Part shown: positions 26,015 through 33,283 of the stretch, in pieces | Layout of the letters: each line of letters begins with the position of its first letter | Numbering within the stretch: the stretch's first letter is position 1 | Origin: Bacillota bacterium | GTDB taxonomy: Bacteria; Bacillota; Clostridia; Peptostreptococcales; Anaerovoracaceae | Direction: 5' to 3' | Length of the DNA stretch: 36,470 bases | NCBI GenBank assembly: GCA_017472365.1 | Contig: JAFUQN010000029.1 | Location: 1-36,470 of the forward strand | Notes under the pieces: generated by a model | Database searches by the model: none | Seen by the model: the letters and a program-made list of their open reading frames with translations, nothing else | Told to the model about the DNA's origin: nothing | Made by a program: the position numbers and the translations under genes

Positions 26015-26060
26015 AAAAAGAGAGGCAGCGTGACCGAAAAACAGGTCCGCTGCCTTTTTT
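26015..26060. terminator. Bidirectional terminator between convergent genes
   Basis: AGGCAGCG (26023-26030) and GACC (26032-26035) pair with GGTC (26044-26047) and CGCTGCCT (26048-26055); six T follow on the plus strand and CTCTTTTTATTC on the minus strand. It serves both the M56 gene and the minus-strand regulator, whose stop codon touches it. Confidence 0.9.
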
Positions 26061-26751
26061 AGTTGGTTTCATTCTCGGCGGGAGAGATGAACTGATAACC
26101 TCTTCTCCAGATGGTTTCGATAAAGTCATGACGGGGATAAGCCTTTTCCATTTTCCGTCGCATACGGGAAAGGTGTGCCTGGACGATTTGAGGATCGGCA
26201 GGACCGCTGGAACCCCAGATTTCGGAATACAATTCTTCTACGGACCAAACGGTTCCGGGACGGGAAGAAAGCAGCGCCAAAAGGGAGAATTCGATCTGCG
26301 TCAGACGCAGGTTCATTTCATGGATAAAGGCGCGCTGGCGCTGGAGATCCAGTGTCAGCGGCGGGAATTCGCGAATCACTTCTCCGTGGGAGAAGGAAAC
26401 GGAAAGGCGGGCTTCCAGACGCGCCCAAAGGACTTCAGGGGAAGATGCTTTAGAGATAAAGTCGCTGCAGCCGGCAGAAAAGCCCTGAAGCTGGTTCATA
26501 TCGTCATGGAAATGGCTTAAAAAAATAACGGGGATATCGGTTTTGGAACAAATTTCACTGCAGAGGTCAAAGCCGCTGATATCAGGTAATTTTGTTTCCA
26601 TAAGAATCAGATCGTAGCTGTTTTGGGAAATCATATGAAATGTACTGGCAGCGTTGGAGGTAAAATCCGTGGAACAACCTTTCGCCTGAAGAAAATCGAC
26701 ATAAATACGTACTGTAGTCGGTTCGTGATCAACGATTAAAATGCGGTACAC
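26059..26751 (-). CDS. Atypical OmpR-family response regulator lacking the phospho-acceptor Asp
   Basis: 230 residues: a receiver-like domain (1-118) and an OmpR/PhoB winged-helix domain (130-225; LTQIEFSLLALLSSRPGTVW, QAHLSRMRRKMEKAYPRHDF, IWRRGYQFI). The usual phosphorylated Asp is Glu52 (DLILMETKLPD), the second acidic residue of the DD pair is His9 (IVDHEP), and the switch Lys-Pro is Lys102-Ala103; Ser80 is kept. It therefore probably acts without phosphorylation or is locked active. No histidine kinase gene is adjacent. It faces a divergent deacetylase gene across a region with two inverted repeats, its likely target. It shares a bidirectional terminator with the M56 gene. Confidence 0.88.
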   Translation of the reverse strand: MYRILIVDHEPTTVRIYVDFLQAKGCSTDFTSNAASTFHMISQNSYDLILMETKLPDISGFDLCSEICSKTDIPVIFLSHFHDDMNQLQGFSAGCSDFISKASSPEVLWARLEARLSVSFSHGEVIREFPPLTLDLQRQRAFIHEMNLRLTQIEFSLLALLSSRPGTVWSVEELYSEIWGSSGPADPQIVQAHLSRMRRKMEKAYPRHDFIETIWRRGYQFISPAENETN

Positions 26752-26840
26752 GAGAGTTCCAATCCTTTCTTTCCTGAATCAATATGTCTGATAATAAATG
26801 CCGAATTCATAAGCTGTTTTGTGCATAAATTATAATCTTT

Positions 26841-26910
26841 TTTCACTTAAAAAAGTGAAAACTGACGATTTTGTCAGAATTCCCCTTTCGTAAATTAAGT
26901 TTGTTACAAT
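26841..26910. promoter_or_regulatory. Divergent control region with two inverted repeats
   Basis: TTTCACTT (26841-26848) and AAGTGAAA (26853-26860) form a perfect 20-bp dyad; CTGAC (26862-26866) and GTCAG (26873-26877) form a second. ATTATA (26829-26834) is a minus-strand TATAAT for the regulator gene. TGTTACAAT (26902-26910) is an extended -10 for the deacetylase gene on the plus strand, without a clear -35. The first dyad lies between the two candidate -10 elements. Confidence 0.55.
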
Positions 26911-26948
26911 AATTCTATATGTCATAAAATACCGGAAGGAGTTGAAAA

Positions 26949-27893
26949 ATGGCGGAAAATAAGGAAAATAAAGCCGAAGAACTCCGGAAGGAGCCGTATT
27001 TTGGCAGTGTGCGGTTCTTTAAAAACATGATTCTGCTTACTGTGGTGATCGCGATCCTGATTCCTTCAGTGGTGGCGGTGAAGCGCTGCCGTCAGCTGGA
27101 TCAGATTCTTGTTCAGCAGGAAAAGCTCAGTGCGGAACTGAAAGAAGCGGAAGATGCTTTGAAAGAATACCGGGAGATCGAAACTGCACAGCTGGTTGTG
27201 GAGGAGATGGGATATCAGACATTGTATCCCGATTTCTATGCTTCGGAGCCGCTGAGCGCGACGGAGGAGCCGGAAAAAGTAATCTATCTGACCTTTGATG
27301 ACGGCCCGTCGGAACGAACGCCGGAGATCCTGAAGATCCTGAAGGAAAAGGATGTGAAAGCAACCTTCTTCGTGATCGGGAAAACAGGAGAGCAGGAACT
27401 GCAGTGGATGAGAGACATCGTGGCCGAAGGCCATACGATTGCCATGCATTCGTATTCTCACCGATATACGGAAATCTACTCATCGGTAGAAGGCTATTTA
27501 GCCGATATGTATAAACTCTTTTGTCTGATCCGTGAAACGACCGGCGTGGAACCTTCGATTTTCCGCTTCCCGGGAGGCAGTATCAACGGGTACAACAGGC
27601 ATATTTATCAGGAAATTGAGGCAGAGATGCTGCGGCGCGGGTTCGTACCGTACGATTGGAATTTATCCAGCGGCGATGCGACTGGTCAGAAAGCCAGTGC
27701 AGCGCAGATCGTGAATAATGTGGTCATCCCGGCGGTGGGCGAAACGCGGGGAATTGTACTGATGCATGATTCACGGCCGAAAACAACAACTGTGGAATCA
27801 CTGGTATCGATGATCGATCAGCTGAGTGCACAGGGGTTTACGTTTGACCGGCTGACCTCAAAAATAAAACCCGTATTGTTTGGATATCGATAA
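26949..27893 (+). CDS. Polysaccharide deacetylase (NodB domain), membrane-anchored
   Basis: 314 residues. One membrane anchor (about residues 25-43), a short coiled coil (QEKLSAELKEAEDALKEY), then a NodB/CE4 domain (about 112-300). Motifs: YLTFDDGPS (catalytic Asp and metal Asp), HSYSH (metal histidines), FRFPGG, DWNLSSGDA and VLMHDS. CE4 enzymes remove N-acetyl groups from peptidoglycan or related polymers outside the membrane, lowering lysozyme sensitivity; the substrate is not known here. It is 26 bases before the bactofilin gene, so likely co-transcribed, and diverges from the atypical regulator. GGAAGGAG precedes the ATG. Confidence 0.92.
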   Translation: MAENKENKAEELRKEPYFGSVRFFKNMILLTVVIAILIPSVVAVKRCRQLDQILVQQEKLSAELKEAEDALKEYREIETAQLVVEEMGYQTLYPDFYASEPLSATEEPEKVIYLTFDDGPSERTPEILKILKEKDVKATFFVIGKTGEQELQWMRDIVAEGHTIAMHSYSHRYTEIYSSVEGYLADMYKLFCLIRETTGVEPSIFRFPGGSINGYNRHIYQEIEAEMLRRGFVPYDWNLSSGDATGQKASAAQIVNNVVIPAVGETRGIVLMHDSRPKTTTVESLVSMIDQLSAQGFTFDRLTSKIKPVLFGYR

Positions 27894-27919
27894 TGTAATG
27901 ATCGAGGAAGGAAACATCA

Positions 27920-28528
27920 ATGAGTAAGAAAAAGGATAATTTCAATGAGGCCGTATACAGCATGTTTGGTGTAGGGAAGGCTCCTGCAACAGAAAAACCG
28001 GCAGAACCGGAAGCGGAAGAAAAAATCGCAGAAACTGTCGATGAACTGCTGGCTGATTATGTGAAAGAACCGGAATCTGCAGAAGAAGAACCGGTGGTTT
28101 CCGAAGCACCTGAATTTGGAGTCACTCATATCGCAGCAGGGACTACTGTAGAAGGGAAGCTGGTATCTCAGGGAAATGTGGAAATCGCTGGTCATTTCAA
28201 AGGTGATGTGGATGCTAAGGGAACGGTTACGATCAGCTGTGACTTCCAGGGGAATGTCATCGCATCGGAGCTGTGCATCTGCAACTGCACTATCACCGGT
28301 GATGTGAAGATCTCCGGAAAGGTAACGCTCAGTGAAGGATCTGCTGTGGTTGGTAACGTGACTGCAGGAGACTTTACCTGCTGTGGTAATGTTAAGGGCG
28401 ATCTGGACGTAACAGGAAATCTGACTCTGAAGGAAAAAGCGCAGATCGAAGGAAACATCACCATGGGTTCTCTGATGGTAGAACAGGGTGCTGTGATCCA
28501 GGGCGGCGTTGCATCCAAGAAAAAGTAA
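27920..28528 (+). CDS. Bactofilin
   Basis: 202 residues. A Glu/Pro/Ala-rich disordered N-terminal stretch (about 20-70) precedes a bactofilin beta-helix domain (PF04519, about 72-195) built of short repeated strands such as TVEGKLVSQGNVEIAGHFKG and GNVKGDLDVTGNLTLKEKAQ. Bactofilins form filaments on the inner membrane that place cell-wall enzymes and shape the cell. Neighbouring envelope genes are common partners (often an M23 peptidase); here it is a polysaccharide deacetylase. GAGGAAGGA precedes the ATG. A short lysine tail follows the domain. Confidence 0.92.
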   Translation: MSKKKDNFNEAVYSMFGVGKAPATEKPAEPEAEEKIAETVDELLADYVKEPESAEEEPVVSEAPEFGVTHIAAGTTVEGKLVSQGNVEIAGHFKGDVDAKGTVTISCDFQGNVIASELCICNCTITGDVKISGKVTLSEGSAVVGNVTAGDFTCCGNVKGDLDVTGNLTLKEKAQIEGNITMGSLMVEQGAVIQGGVASKKK

Positions 28529-28581
28529 GAACTGCCTGACAGAAGAAACGCAGACAGGCTGCGTATATTGGGGTGAGAATT

Positions 28582-29952
28582 GTGAAGTCAGGTGGAACGA
28601 AGGGTGATTTTTCAAAAGGGAGCGTCGTGAAAGGCATTGTAAGCCTGGCGATTCCGATGACATTTGCCCAGCTTTTAAATGTGGGTTACAATATTGTTGA
28701 CCGTTTTTTCATCGGTCACATTCCTGACAATGCGACGTTGTCCATGACGGCGCTGGGAGTGTGTATGCCGATTATTACGTTGGTTTCAGCGTTTGCGTAT
28801 CTCTGCGGAATCGGCGGACCTCCACTGTTCTCCATGGAACGCGGCCGGGGAAATGATGAAGAAGCGGCCTCGGTCATGGGTAACTGCTTCGCGTTATTGT
28901 TGTATATGGGACTGGCACTGACCGTCACGGGTCTGGTTTTTCGAAAGCCGATGCTGTATCTTTTCGGGGCCAGTGATGAAACGTATGCGTTGGCAGAGGG
29001 GTATCTGGTCATCTACCTTTTGGGAAGTGTCTTCGTCATGATCACCATGGGGATGAATTCGTTTATCAATGCCCAGGGATTTGGACGTACCGGAATGATT
29101 GCCGTGGGAATCGGAGCGGTGACAAACACGCTTTTGGATCCGATCCTGATTTTTGTATTCGGTTTGGGAGTACGGGGCGCGGCAATCGCCACTGTGGCGG
29201 CGCAATTTCTGGCTGCGCTGTGGACCGTACGATTTTTGACGGGAACAAAAGCTCCTGTCCGGCTGGAAAGACGATATCTGAAGTTGAAGGGAGCGCGCGT
29301 AGGGAAAATCTGCGGGCTGGGGATCACGGGATTCACCATGTCGGCAACCAACAGCCTGGTGCAGATTTCCTGTAATACGAATCTCCAGACCTTTGGCGGA
29401 GATCCTTATGTAGGCGCTATGACCATCGTCAATACGGTCCGCGAGGTAATCACACAGCCGGCACTGGCGCTGACTGACAGTGCACAGCCCATGATTTCGT
29501 ATAATTACGGAGCAAAAAATTATGCTCGGATTAAATCTGCCATCAAATTCATGGCGGTTTCCACCATCGGCTATACAGCAGTCATGTGGTTTATCGTCCA
29601 TACATTTCCGCAGTTTTTTATTAGTCTGTTCAGTAGCGATCCGCAGCAGTTTGAAATCGGGATCCCTGCCATGCGGACGTATTATTTCGGATTTTTCATG
29701 ATGGCATTGCAGTTTGTGGGACAGACGGTTTTCGTCGCTTTGGGAAAATCGAAAAAGGCGATTTTCTTTTCACTGTTCCGTAAAGTGGTCATTGTTGTAC
29801 CGCTGACATTCCTTCTCCCTCGTATGGGGTTCGGTGTCTATGGGACCTTCGCTGCAGAACCGGTTTCTAACTTCATCGGAGGGATTGCCTGCTTTACCAC
29901 GATGATGCTGACAGTATGGCCGGAGCTTACAAGGAAAGAAAAAGAACAATAA
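28582..29952 (+). CDS. MATE-family multidrug/cation efflux transporter
   Basis: 456 residues and about twelve membrane segments. Family features include PMTFAQLLNVGYNIVDRFFI in the first segment and repeated half-domains of six helices (second half from about residue 240, with QISCNTNLQTFGGDPYVGAM). MATE pumps export cationic or organic compounds in exchange for Na+ or H+. The start is uncertain: GTG at 28582 after GGGGTGA is preferred; a GTG at 28573 has no binding site. The gap of 53 bases to the bactofilin gene allows co-transcription. A bidirectional terminator follows. Substrate unknown. Confidence 0.88.
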   Translation: MKSGGTKGDFSKGSVVKGIVSLAIPMTFAQLLNVGYNIVDRFFIGHIPDNATLSMTALGVCMPIITLVSAFAYLCGIGGPPLFSMERGRGNDEEAASVMGNCFALLLYMGLALTVTGLVFRKPMLYLFGASDETYALAEGYLVIYLLGSVFVMITMGMNSFINAQGFGRTGMIAVGIGAVTNTLLDPILIFVFGLGVRGAAIATVAAQFLAALWTVRFLTGTKAPVRLERRYLKLKGARVGKICGLGITGFTMSATNSLVQISCNTNLQTFGGDPYVGAMTIVNTVREVITQPALALTDSAQPMISYNYGAKNYARIKSAIKFMAVSTIGYTAVMWFIVHTFPQFFISLFSSDPQQFEIGIPAMRTYYFGFFMMALQFVGQTVFVALGKSKKAIFFSLFRKVVIVVPLTFLLPRMGFGVYGTFAAEPVSNFIGGIACFTTMMLTVWPELTRKEKEQ

Positions 29953-29991
29953 AAAAATCCTCACGATACACGAAATCGTGAGGATTTTTGT
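29951..29991. terminator. Bidirectional terminator between MATE and nadE
   Basis: AAAAATCCTCACGAT (29953-29967) pairs perfectly over 15 bp with its complement (29975-29989) around a seven-base loop; T-runs are present on both strands. It closes the plus-strand MATE gene and the minus-strand nadE. Confidence 0.93.
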
Positions 29992-29996
29992 TTTCG

Positions 29997-31976
29997 TTAT
30001 TCTAATTCATCCAGCCACAGAGCCACATCGGCATCGCTGGGCATTTTCCAGTCGCCGCGGGGCGATAAGCCGACAGAGCCGACCTTCGGACCGTCGGGAA
30101 CGCAGCTGCGTTTGAACTGCTGGGTGAAGAAACGGCGGTAGAATACCTTCAGCCACTTTTTGATGTATTCTTCGTCGTATTCGCCGGCAAAGACGTTCTT
30201 CGCCAGATACAGCATCTTTTTCGGGGCGATGCCGTAGCGGACGGTATGATAGACGAAGAAGTCGTGAAGGATGTAGGGACCGACCTTTTCTTCTGTCTTC
30301 TGGGCGATCTGACCGTTTTCGTCGGGAGGCAGCAGCTCCGGAGAAATGGGCGTATCCATGATGGCCTGAAGCGCATCCTTCAAAACGGTGTTATCTTCGG
30401 AGAAGGTGGGATCTTCCGTTTCGCCGGACAGGATGTTGTCCATGAGCCAGCGGATCACGTGGATCACCAGAGTCTTAGGAACGCCGCAGTTGACACCGTA
30501 CATGGACATGTGGTCGCCGTTGTAGGTGGACCAGCCAAGGGCTACTTCCGACAGGTCACCGGTACCGACCACGAGACCGCCGTTTTTATTGGCGATATCC
30601 ATCAGGATCTGGGTACGTTCGCGGGCCTGGGCATTTTCGTAGGTCACATCGTGGATCGACATATCGTGTTCGATATCTTCGAAATGACGGGTAACTGCAG
30701 GAACGATGGATACTTCCTTCATTGTCGTACCCAGTGTTCTCATGATGGTGAGAGCGTTCTGATACGTATGATCTGTCGTACCGAATCCAGGCATGGTGAC
30801 GGTGATGATATCCTTGGGATCGCGGCCAAGGATTTTAAACGTCTTAGCAGCAACCAGCAGGGCCAGCGTAGAATCGAGACCGCCGGAGATGCCGACGACA
30901 GCGGTTCTGGAACGGGAATGTTCCAGGCGCTTTGCCAGAGCATGAGCCTGGATCGTGAAGATATTTTCGCAGTTCTTGCGGAACTGTTCCGGATCATCGT
31001 CAACGAAGGGATTCTTCGCATAGTATCTGTGGAGGCTGTCTTCGGTGGTCATGACCGGAAGCGGAGCCAGTTCCACAGTCTGGATCATCAGAGAATCTCC
31101 GAAGGCATCGGCACAGGCTTCAAACTCCGAACCGGAAGCGCGTTCGCGGTCGATTCGCTGGTAGTCGATTTCGTTGAACAGGATGTTGGATTCACGGTTA
31201 AATTCCGATGCACGGGCCAGGATCGTTCCGTTTTCGGCGATTATACAGTCTCCGCTGAACACCAGGTCGGTGGTGGATTCCGTAACACCGGCAGATGCGT
31301 AAACGTAGCCGCAGATGTTCGATGCGCTGGTATGGGAGATCAGCTGACGACGATAATCACTGCGGCCTACCGCGTCGTTGTTTGCGGCGGGGTTTAGGAT
31401 GATCTGCGCGCCGTTGAGCGCCAGCTGGGTACCGGGAGTGATGGGAGCCCACAAGTCATCGCTGACTTCGATCCCCAAACGGACGTTATTTTCGGAATCA
31501 GAGAAAATCAGGTGTCCAAAGGGTACATCCTGACCGAATAATTTGACGGAGGTAAGGACTTTGGATACGGAGATCCCGGATCCGAACCATCTGCCGTCGG
31601 AGTGTTCTCTGTGATTGGCAGGGAACATCTTCGGAACGATGCCGCGGACAGAACCGTCCTGGATCAGAGCGGCACAGTCATACAGCTTGTTTTCGATTCG
31701 CAGGTAGAAACCGACGATGACCAGCTGGGCACTTCCGCGGGTGGATTCTACAAGAGTCTTCAGAGCATCCAGATTCTTTTCGTACAGGAAGTCCTGATAA
31801 AACAGATCGCCGCAGGTGGAACCGGTGACAGCCAGTTCGGGGAACAGGACCACAGCGATATCGTCGTTACGGACGCGTTCGATGCAGCGGATCATTTCTT
31901 CAACGTTATACTTCGGGTTGGCAACCATCAGCTTCGGAGCTGCTGCGGCAACCCGGATCATTCCCAGTGTATTCAT
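29997..31976 (-). CDS. nadE: NAD synthase with nitrilase-type glutaminase domain, catalytic Cys replaced by Ser
   Basis: 659 residues, the long glutamine-dependent architecture: an N-terminal carbon-nitrogen hydrolase domain (about 1-290) and a C-terminal NAD synthetase domain with the PP-loop SGGLDS at 364-369 and GTGDLSEVALGWSTYNGDH. It makes NAD from nicotinate adenine dinucleotide and ATP. In the first domain the Glu-Lys-Cys triad aligns to Glu47, Lys116 and residue 172, which is Ser (AGC at 31463-31461) in GIEVSDDLW. Without the Cys nucleophile the glutaminase step may fail, so free ammonia may be used; this is inference. AAAGGAG precedes the ATG. Single gene with its own terminator. Confidence 0.92.
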   Translation of the reverse strand: MNTLGMIRVAAAAPKLMVANPKYNVEEMIRCIERVRNDDIAVVLFPELAVTGSTCGDLFYQDFLYEKNLDALKTLVESTRGSAQLVIVGFYLRIENKLYDCAALIQDGSVRGIVPKMFPANHREHSDGRWFGSGISVSKVLTSVKLFGQDVPFGHLIFSDSENNVRLGIEVSDDLWAPITPGTQLALNGAQIILNPAANNDAVGRSDYRRQLISHTSASNICGYVYASAGVTESTTDLVFSGDCIIAENGTILARASEFNRESNILFNEIDYQRIDRERASGSEFEACADAFGDSLMIQTVELAPLPVMTTEDSLHRYYAKNPFVDDDPEQFRKNCENIFTIQAHALAKRLEHSRSRTAVVGISGGLDSTLALLVAAKTFKILGRDPKDIITVTMPGFGTTDHTYQNALTIMRTLGTTMKEVSIVPAVTRHFEDIEHDMSIHDVTYENAQARERTQILMDIANKNGGLVVGTGDLSEVALGWSTYNGDHMSMYGVNCGVPKTLVIHVIRWLMDNILSGETEDPTFSEDNTVLKDALQAIMDTPISPELLPPDENGQIAQKTEEKVGPYILHDFFVYHTVRYGIAPKKMLYLAKNVFAGEYDEEYIKKWLKVFYRRFFTQQFKRSCVPDGPKVGSVGLSPRGDWKMPSDADVALWLDELE

Positions 31977-32159
31977 GGAAACATCTCCTTTGTATTTCTG
32001 ACTTGGAATGTATTCAGGATTATGTATTTCATATTATATATCAAAAAACTGGAAACTAAAAGAAGAAAATTTAAAGAGAAATCGTCAGGGCAACGGAACG
32101 GTGTGAGAAAAATGTCGAATTCTGTCGGAGAAAACAGGATGGGTCCGAATGGACTTTTG
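31977..32159. other. Intergenic region between divergent nadE and yhaM
   Basis: No gene is seen in this 180-base stretch. It must hold the nadE promoter on the minus strand; bases 32010-32075 are AT-rich but no clear -35/-10 pair stands out. Confidence 0.4.
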
Positions 32160-32189
32160 TTGCGATACCGGTCGAAAATGGTATATAAT
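32160..32189 (+). promoter_or_regulatory. Promoter of the yhaM gene
   Basis: TTGCGA (32160-32165), 18-bp spacer, and a perfect TATAAT (32184-32189). The transcript would start near 32196, giving a leader of about 60 nt. Confidence 0.65.
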
Positions 32190-32195
32190 GAGAGA

Positions 32196-32234
32196 GCGGT
32201 ACGGCTGAGAAACCGCCCGGCGGAACGCCGGGCG
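32196..32234 (+). promoter_or_regulatory. Competing hairpins in the yhaM leader
   Basis: A perfect 9-bp GC stem, CGCCCGGCG (32214-32222) with CGCCGGGCG (32226-32234), has a three-base GAA loop. An alternative stem, GCGGT (32196-32200) with ACCGC (32212-32216), shares bases 32214-32216 with it, so both cannot form at once. No T-run follows. It ends about 12 bases before the ribosome binding site. Confidence 0.45.
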
Positions 32235-32257
32235 ATTGCCGCACGAAAGGAGAAATT

Positions 32258-33226
32258 ATGAAAGAATTTTATATAAATCATCTGGAAACCGGCGTAGAAT
32301 TTCAGGACTTCTTCATGGTCAAGTCCATTGCAGTGAAAATGGGGGCCAATAAGAAGCAGTACCTGGATCTGATGCTGGGAGACTGTACCGGAGAAATTAC
32401 GGCAAAGAAGTGGGATGTGTCCGATGCGGAACTACCTGCACTGAACGAAATCAAGGAAGGGGACATCATCAAGGTCAAGGCCGGTGTTACAGAATGGAAC
32501 GGGATGAGACAGCTGCGCGTCATGCGGATCCGCAAAGCGGTGGAACAGGATGAACAGGAATTATGGGATTTCATCAAGGCTGCACCGGAAAAGACCCAGG
32601 ATATGTTCGATTATATCTGCCGGGCTGTTGAGGCCATGAGTGACGTGGATCTGAAAGCGATCAGCCGCCGGATGATGGAGGAAAACAAAGAACAGCTGTT
32701 ATATTATCCTGCGGCCACCAAGAACCACCATTCCCAGTACGGCGGGCTGTTATATCACATGAAAAGAATGATCGATATGGGCGAACGTGCTTGTCTTGTT
32801 TATAAAAACCTGAAGCGTGACTGGGTGGTTTGCGGCGTCATCATTCATGACATGGAAAAAATCCGTGAAATCGAATCCAATGAGCTGGGGATCGCATCCG
32901 GATATTCCTTTGAAGGACAGATGCTGGGACATCTCGTCCAGGGGGTCAAGTATGTGGACCGGCTGGCCGGTGAACTGGGGATCCCGAAGGAAAAAGCGAT
33001 CATGCTGGAACACATGATCCTGACACATCATTACGAACCGGAATTCGGAAGCCCGAAGAAGCCGCTGTTCCCGGAGGCAGAGCTGCTTCACTATCTGGAT
33101 ATGATGGATGCCAAGATGTTCGATATGGAAGCGGCACTTGCTGCGACAAGACCGGGAGAATTCTCGGACCGCGTATGGACGTTGGACAACAGAAAGTTAT
33201 ATAAACCTACCACTGATACGGAGTAA
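32258..33226 (+). CDS. yhaM: YhaM-type 3'-5' exoribonuclease (OB fold plus HD domain)
   Basis: 322 residues, about the usual length. An N-terminal OB-fold (residues 12-95; FFMVKSIAVKMGANKKQYLD, GDCTGEITAKKWDV) is followed by an HD domain (about 150-300) with NHHSQYGGLLYHMKRMI, the His-Asp pair in GVIIHDMEKIREI, and HMILTHHYEPEFGSPKK. YhaM degrades short or structured RNAs from the 3' end in a Mn-dependent way in Bacillus and relatives. AAAGGAG precedes the ATG. It is followed at close distance by recD2 and comF. Confidence 0.9.
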   Translation: MKEFYINHLETGVEFQDFFMVKSIAVKMGANKKQYLDLMLGDCTGEITAKKWDVSDAELPALNEIKEGDIIKVKAGVTEWNGMRQLRVMRIRKAVEQDEQELWDFIKAAPEKTQDMFDYICRAVEAMSDVDLKAISRRMMEENKEQLLYYPAATKNHHSQYGGLLYHMKRMIDMGERACLVYKNLKRDWVVCGVIIHDMEKIREIESNELGIASGYSFEGQMLGHLVQGVKYVDRLAGELGIPKEKAIMLEHMILTHHYEPEFGSPKKPLFPEAELLHYLDMMDAKMFDMEAALAATRPGEFSDRVWTLDNRKLYKPTTDTE

Positions 33227-33235
33227 TCTTACAGG

Positions 33236-33257
33236 GGCGGCGGATCACACCGCCGCC
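33236..33257 (+). other. GC-rich hairpin between yhaM and recD2
   Basis: GGCGGCGG (33236-33243) pairs perfectly with CCGCCGCC (33250-33257) around ATCACA. Only TTGAATTT follows, so it is at best a weak terminator; it may instead set relative mRNA levels or stability between the two genes. Confidence 0.5.
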
Positions 33258-33283
33258 TTGAATTTACACAGACGGGGAACAGG

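Noticed and set aside
28535-28565. GCCTG/CAGGC pairing between the bactofilin and MATE genes considered as a terminator
   Set aside because: Only a 5-bp stem, long loop and no T-run.
30246-31397. 383-codon plus-strand open frame opposite nadE
   Set aside because: The minus strand carries an unmistakable NadE; the antisense frame has no binding site or known motif and is best explained by codon bias.
31973-32281. 102-codon minus-strand frame upstream of nadE
   Set aside because: Overlaps the yhaM promoter and leader and starts inside yhaM; no binding site or domain.
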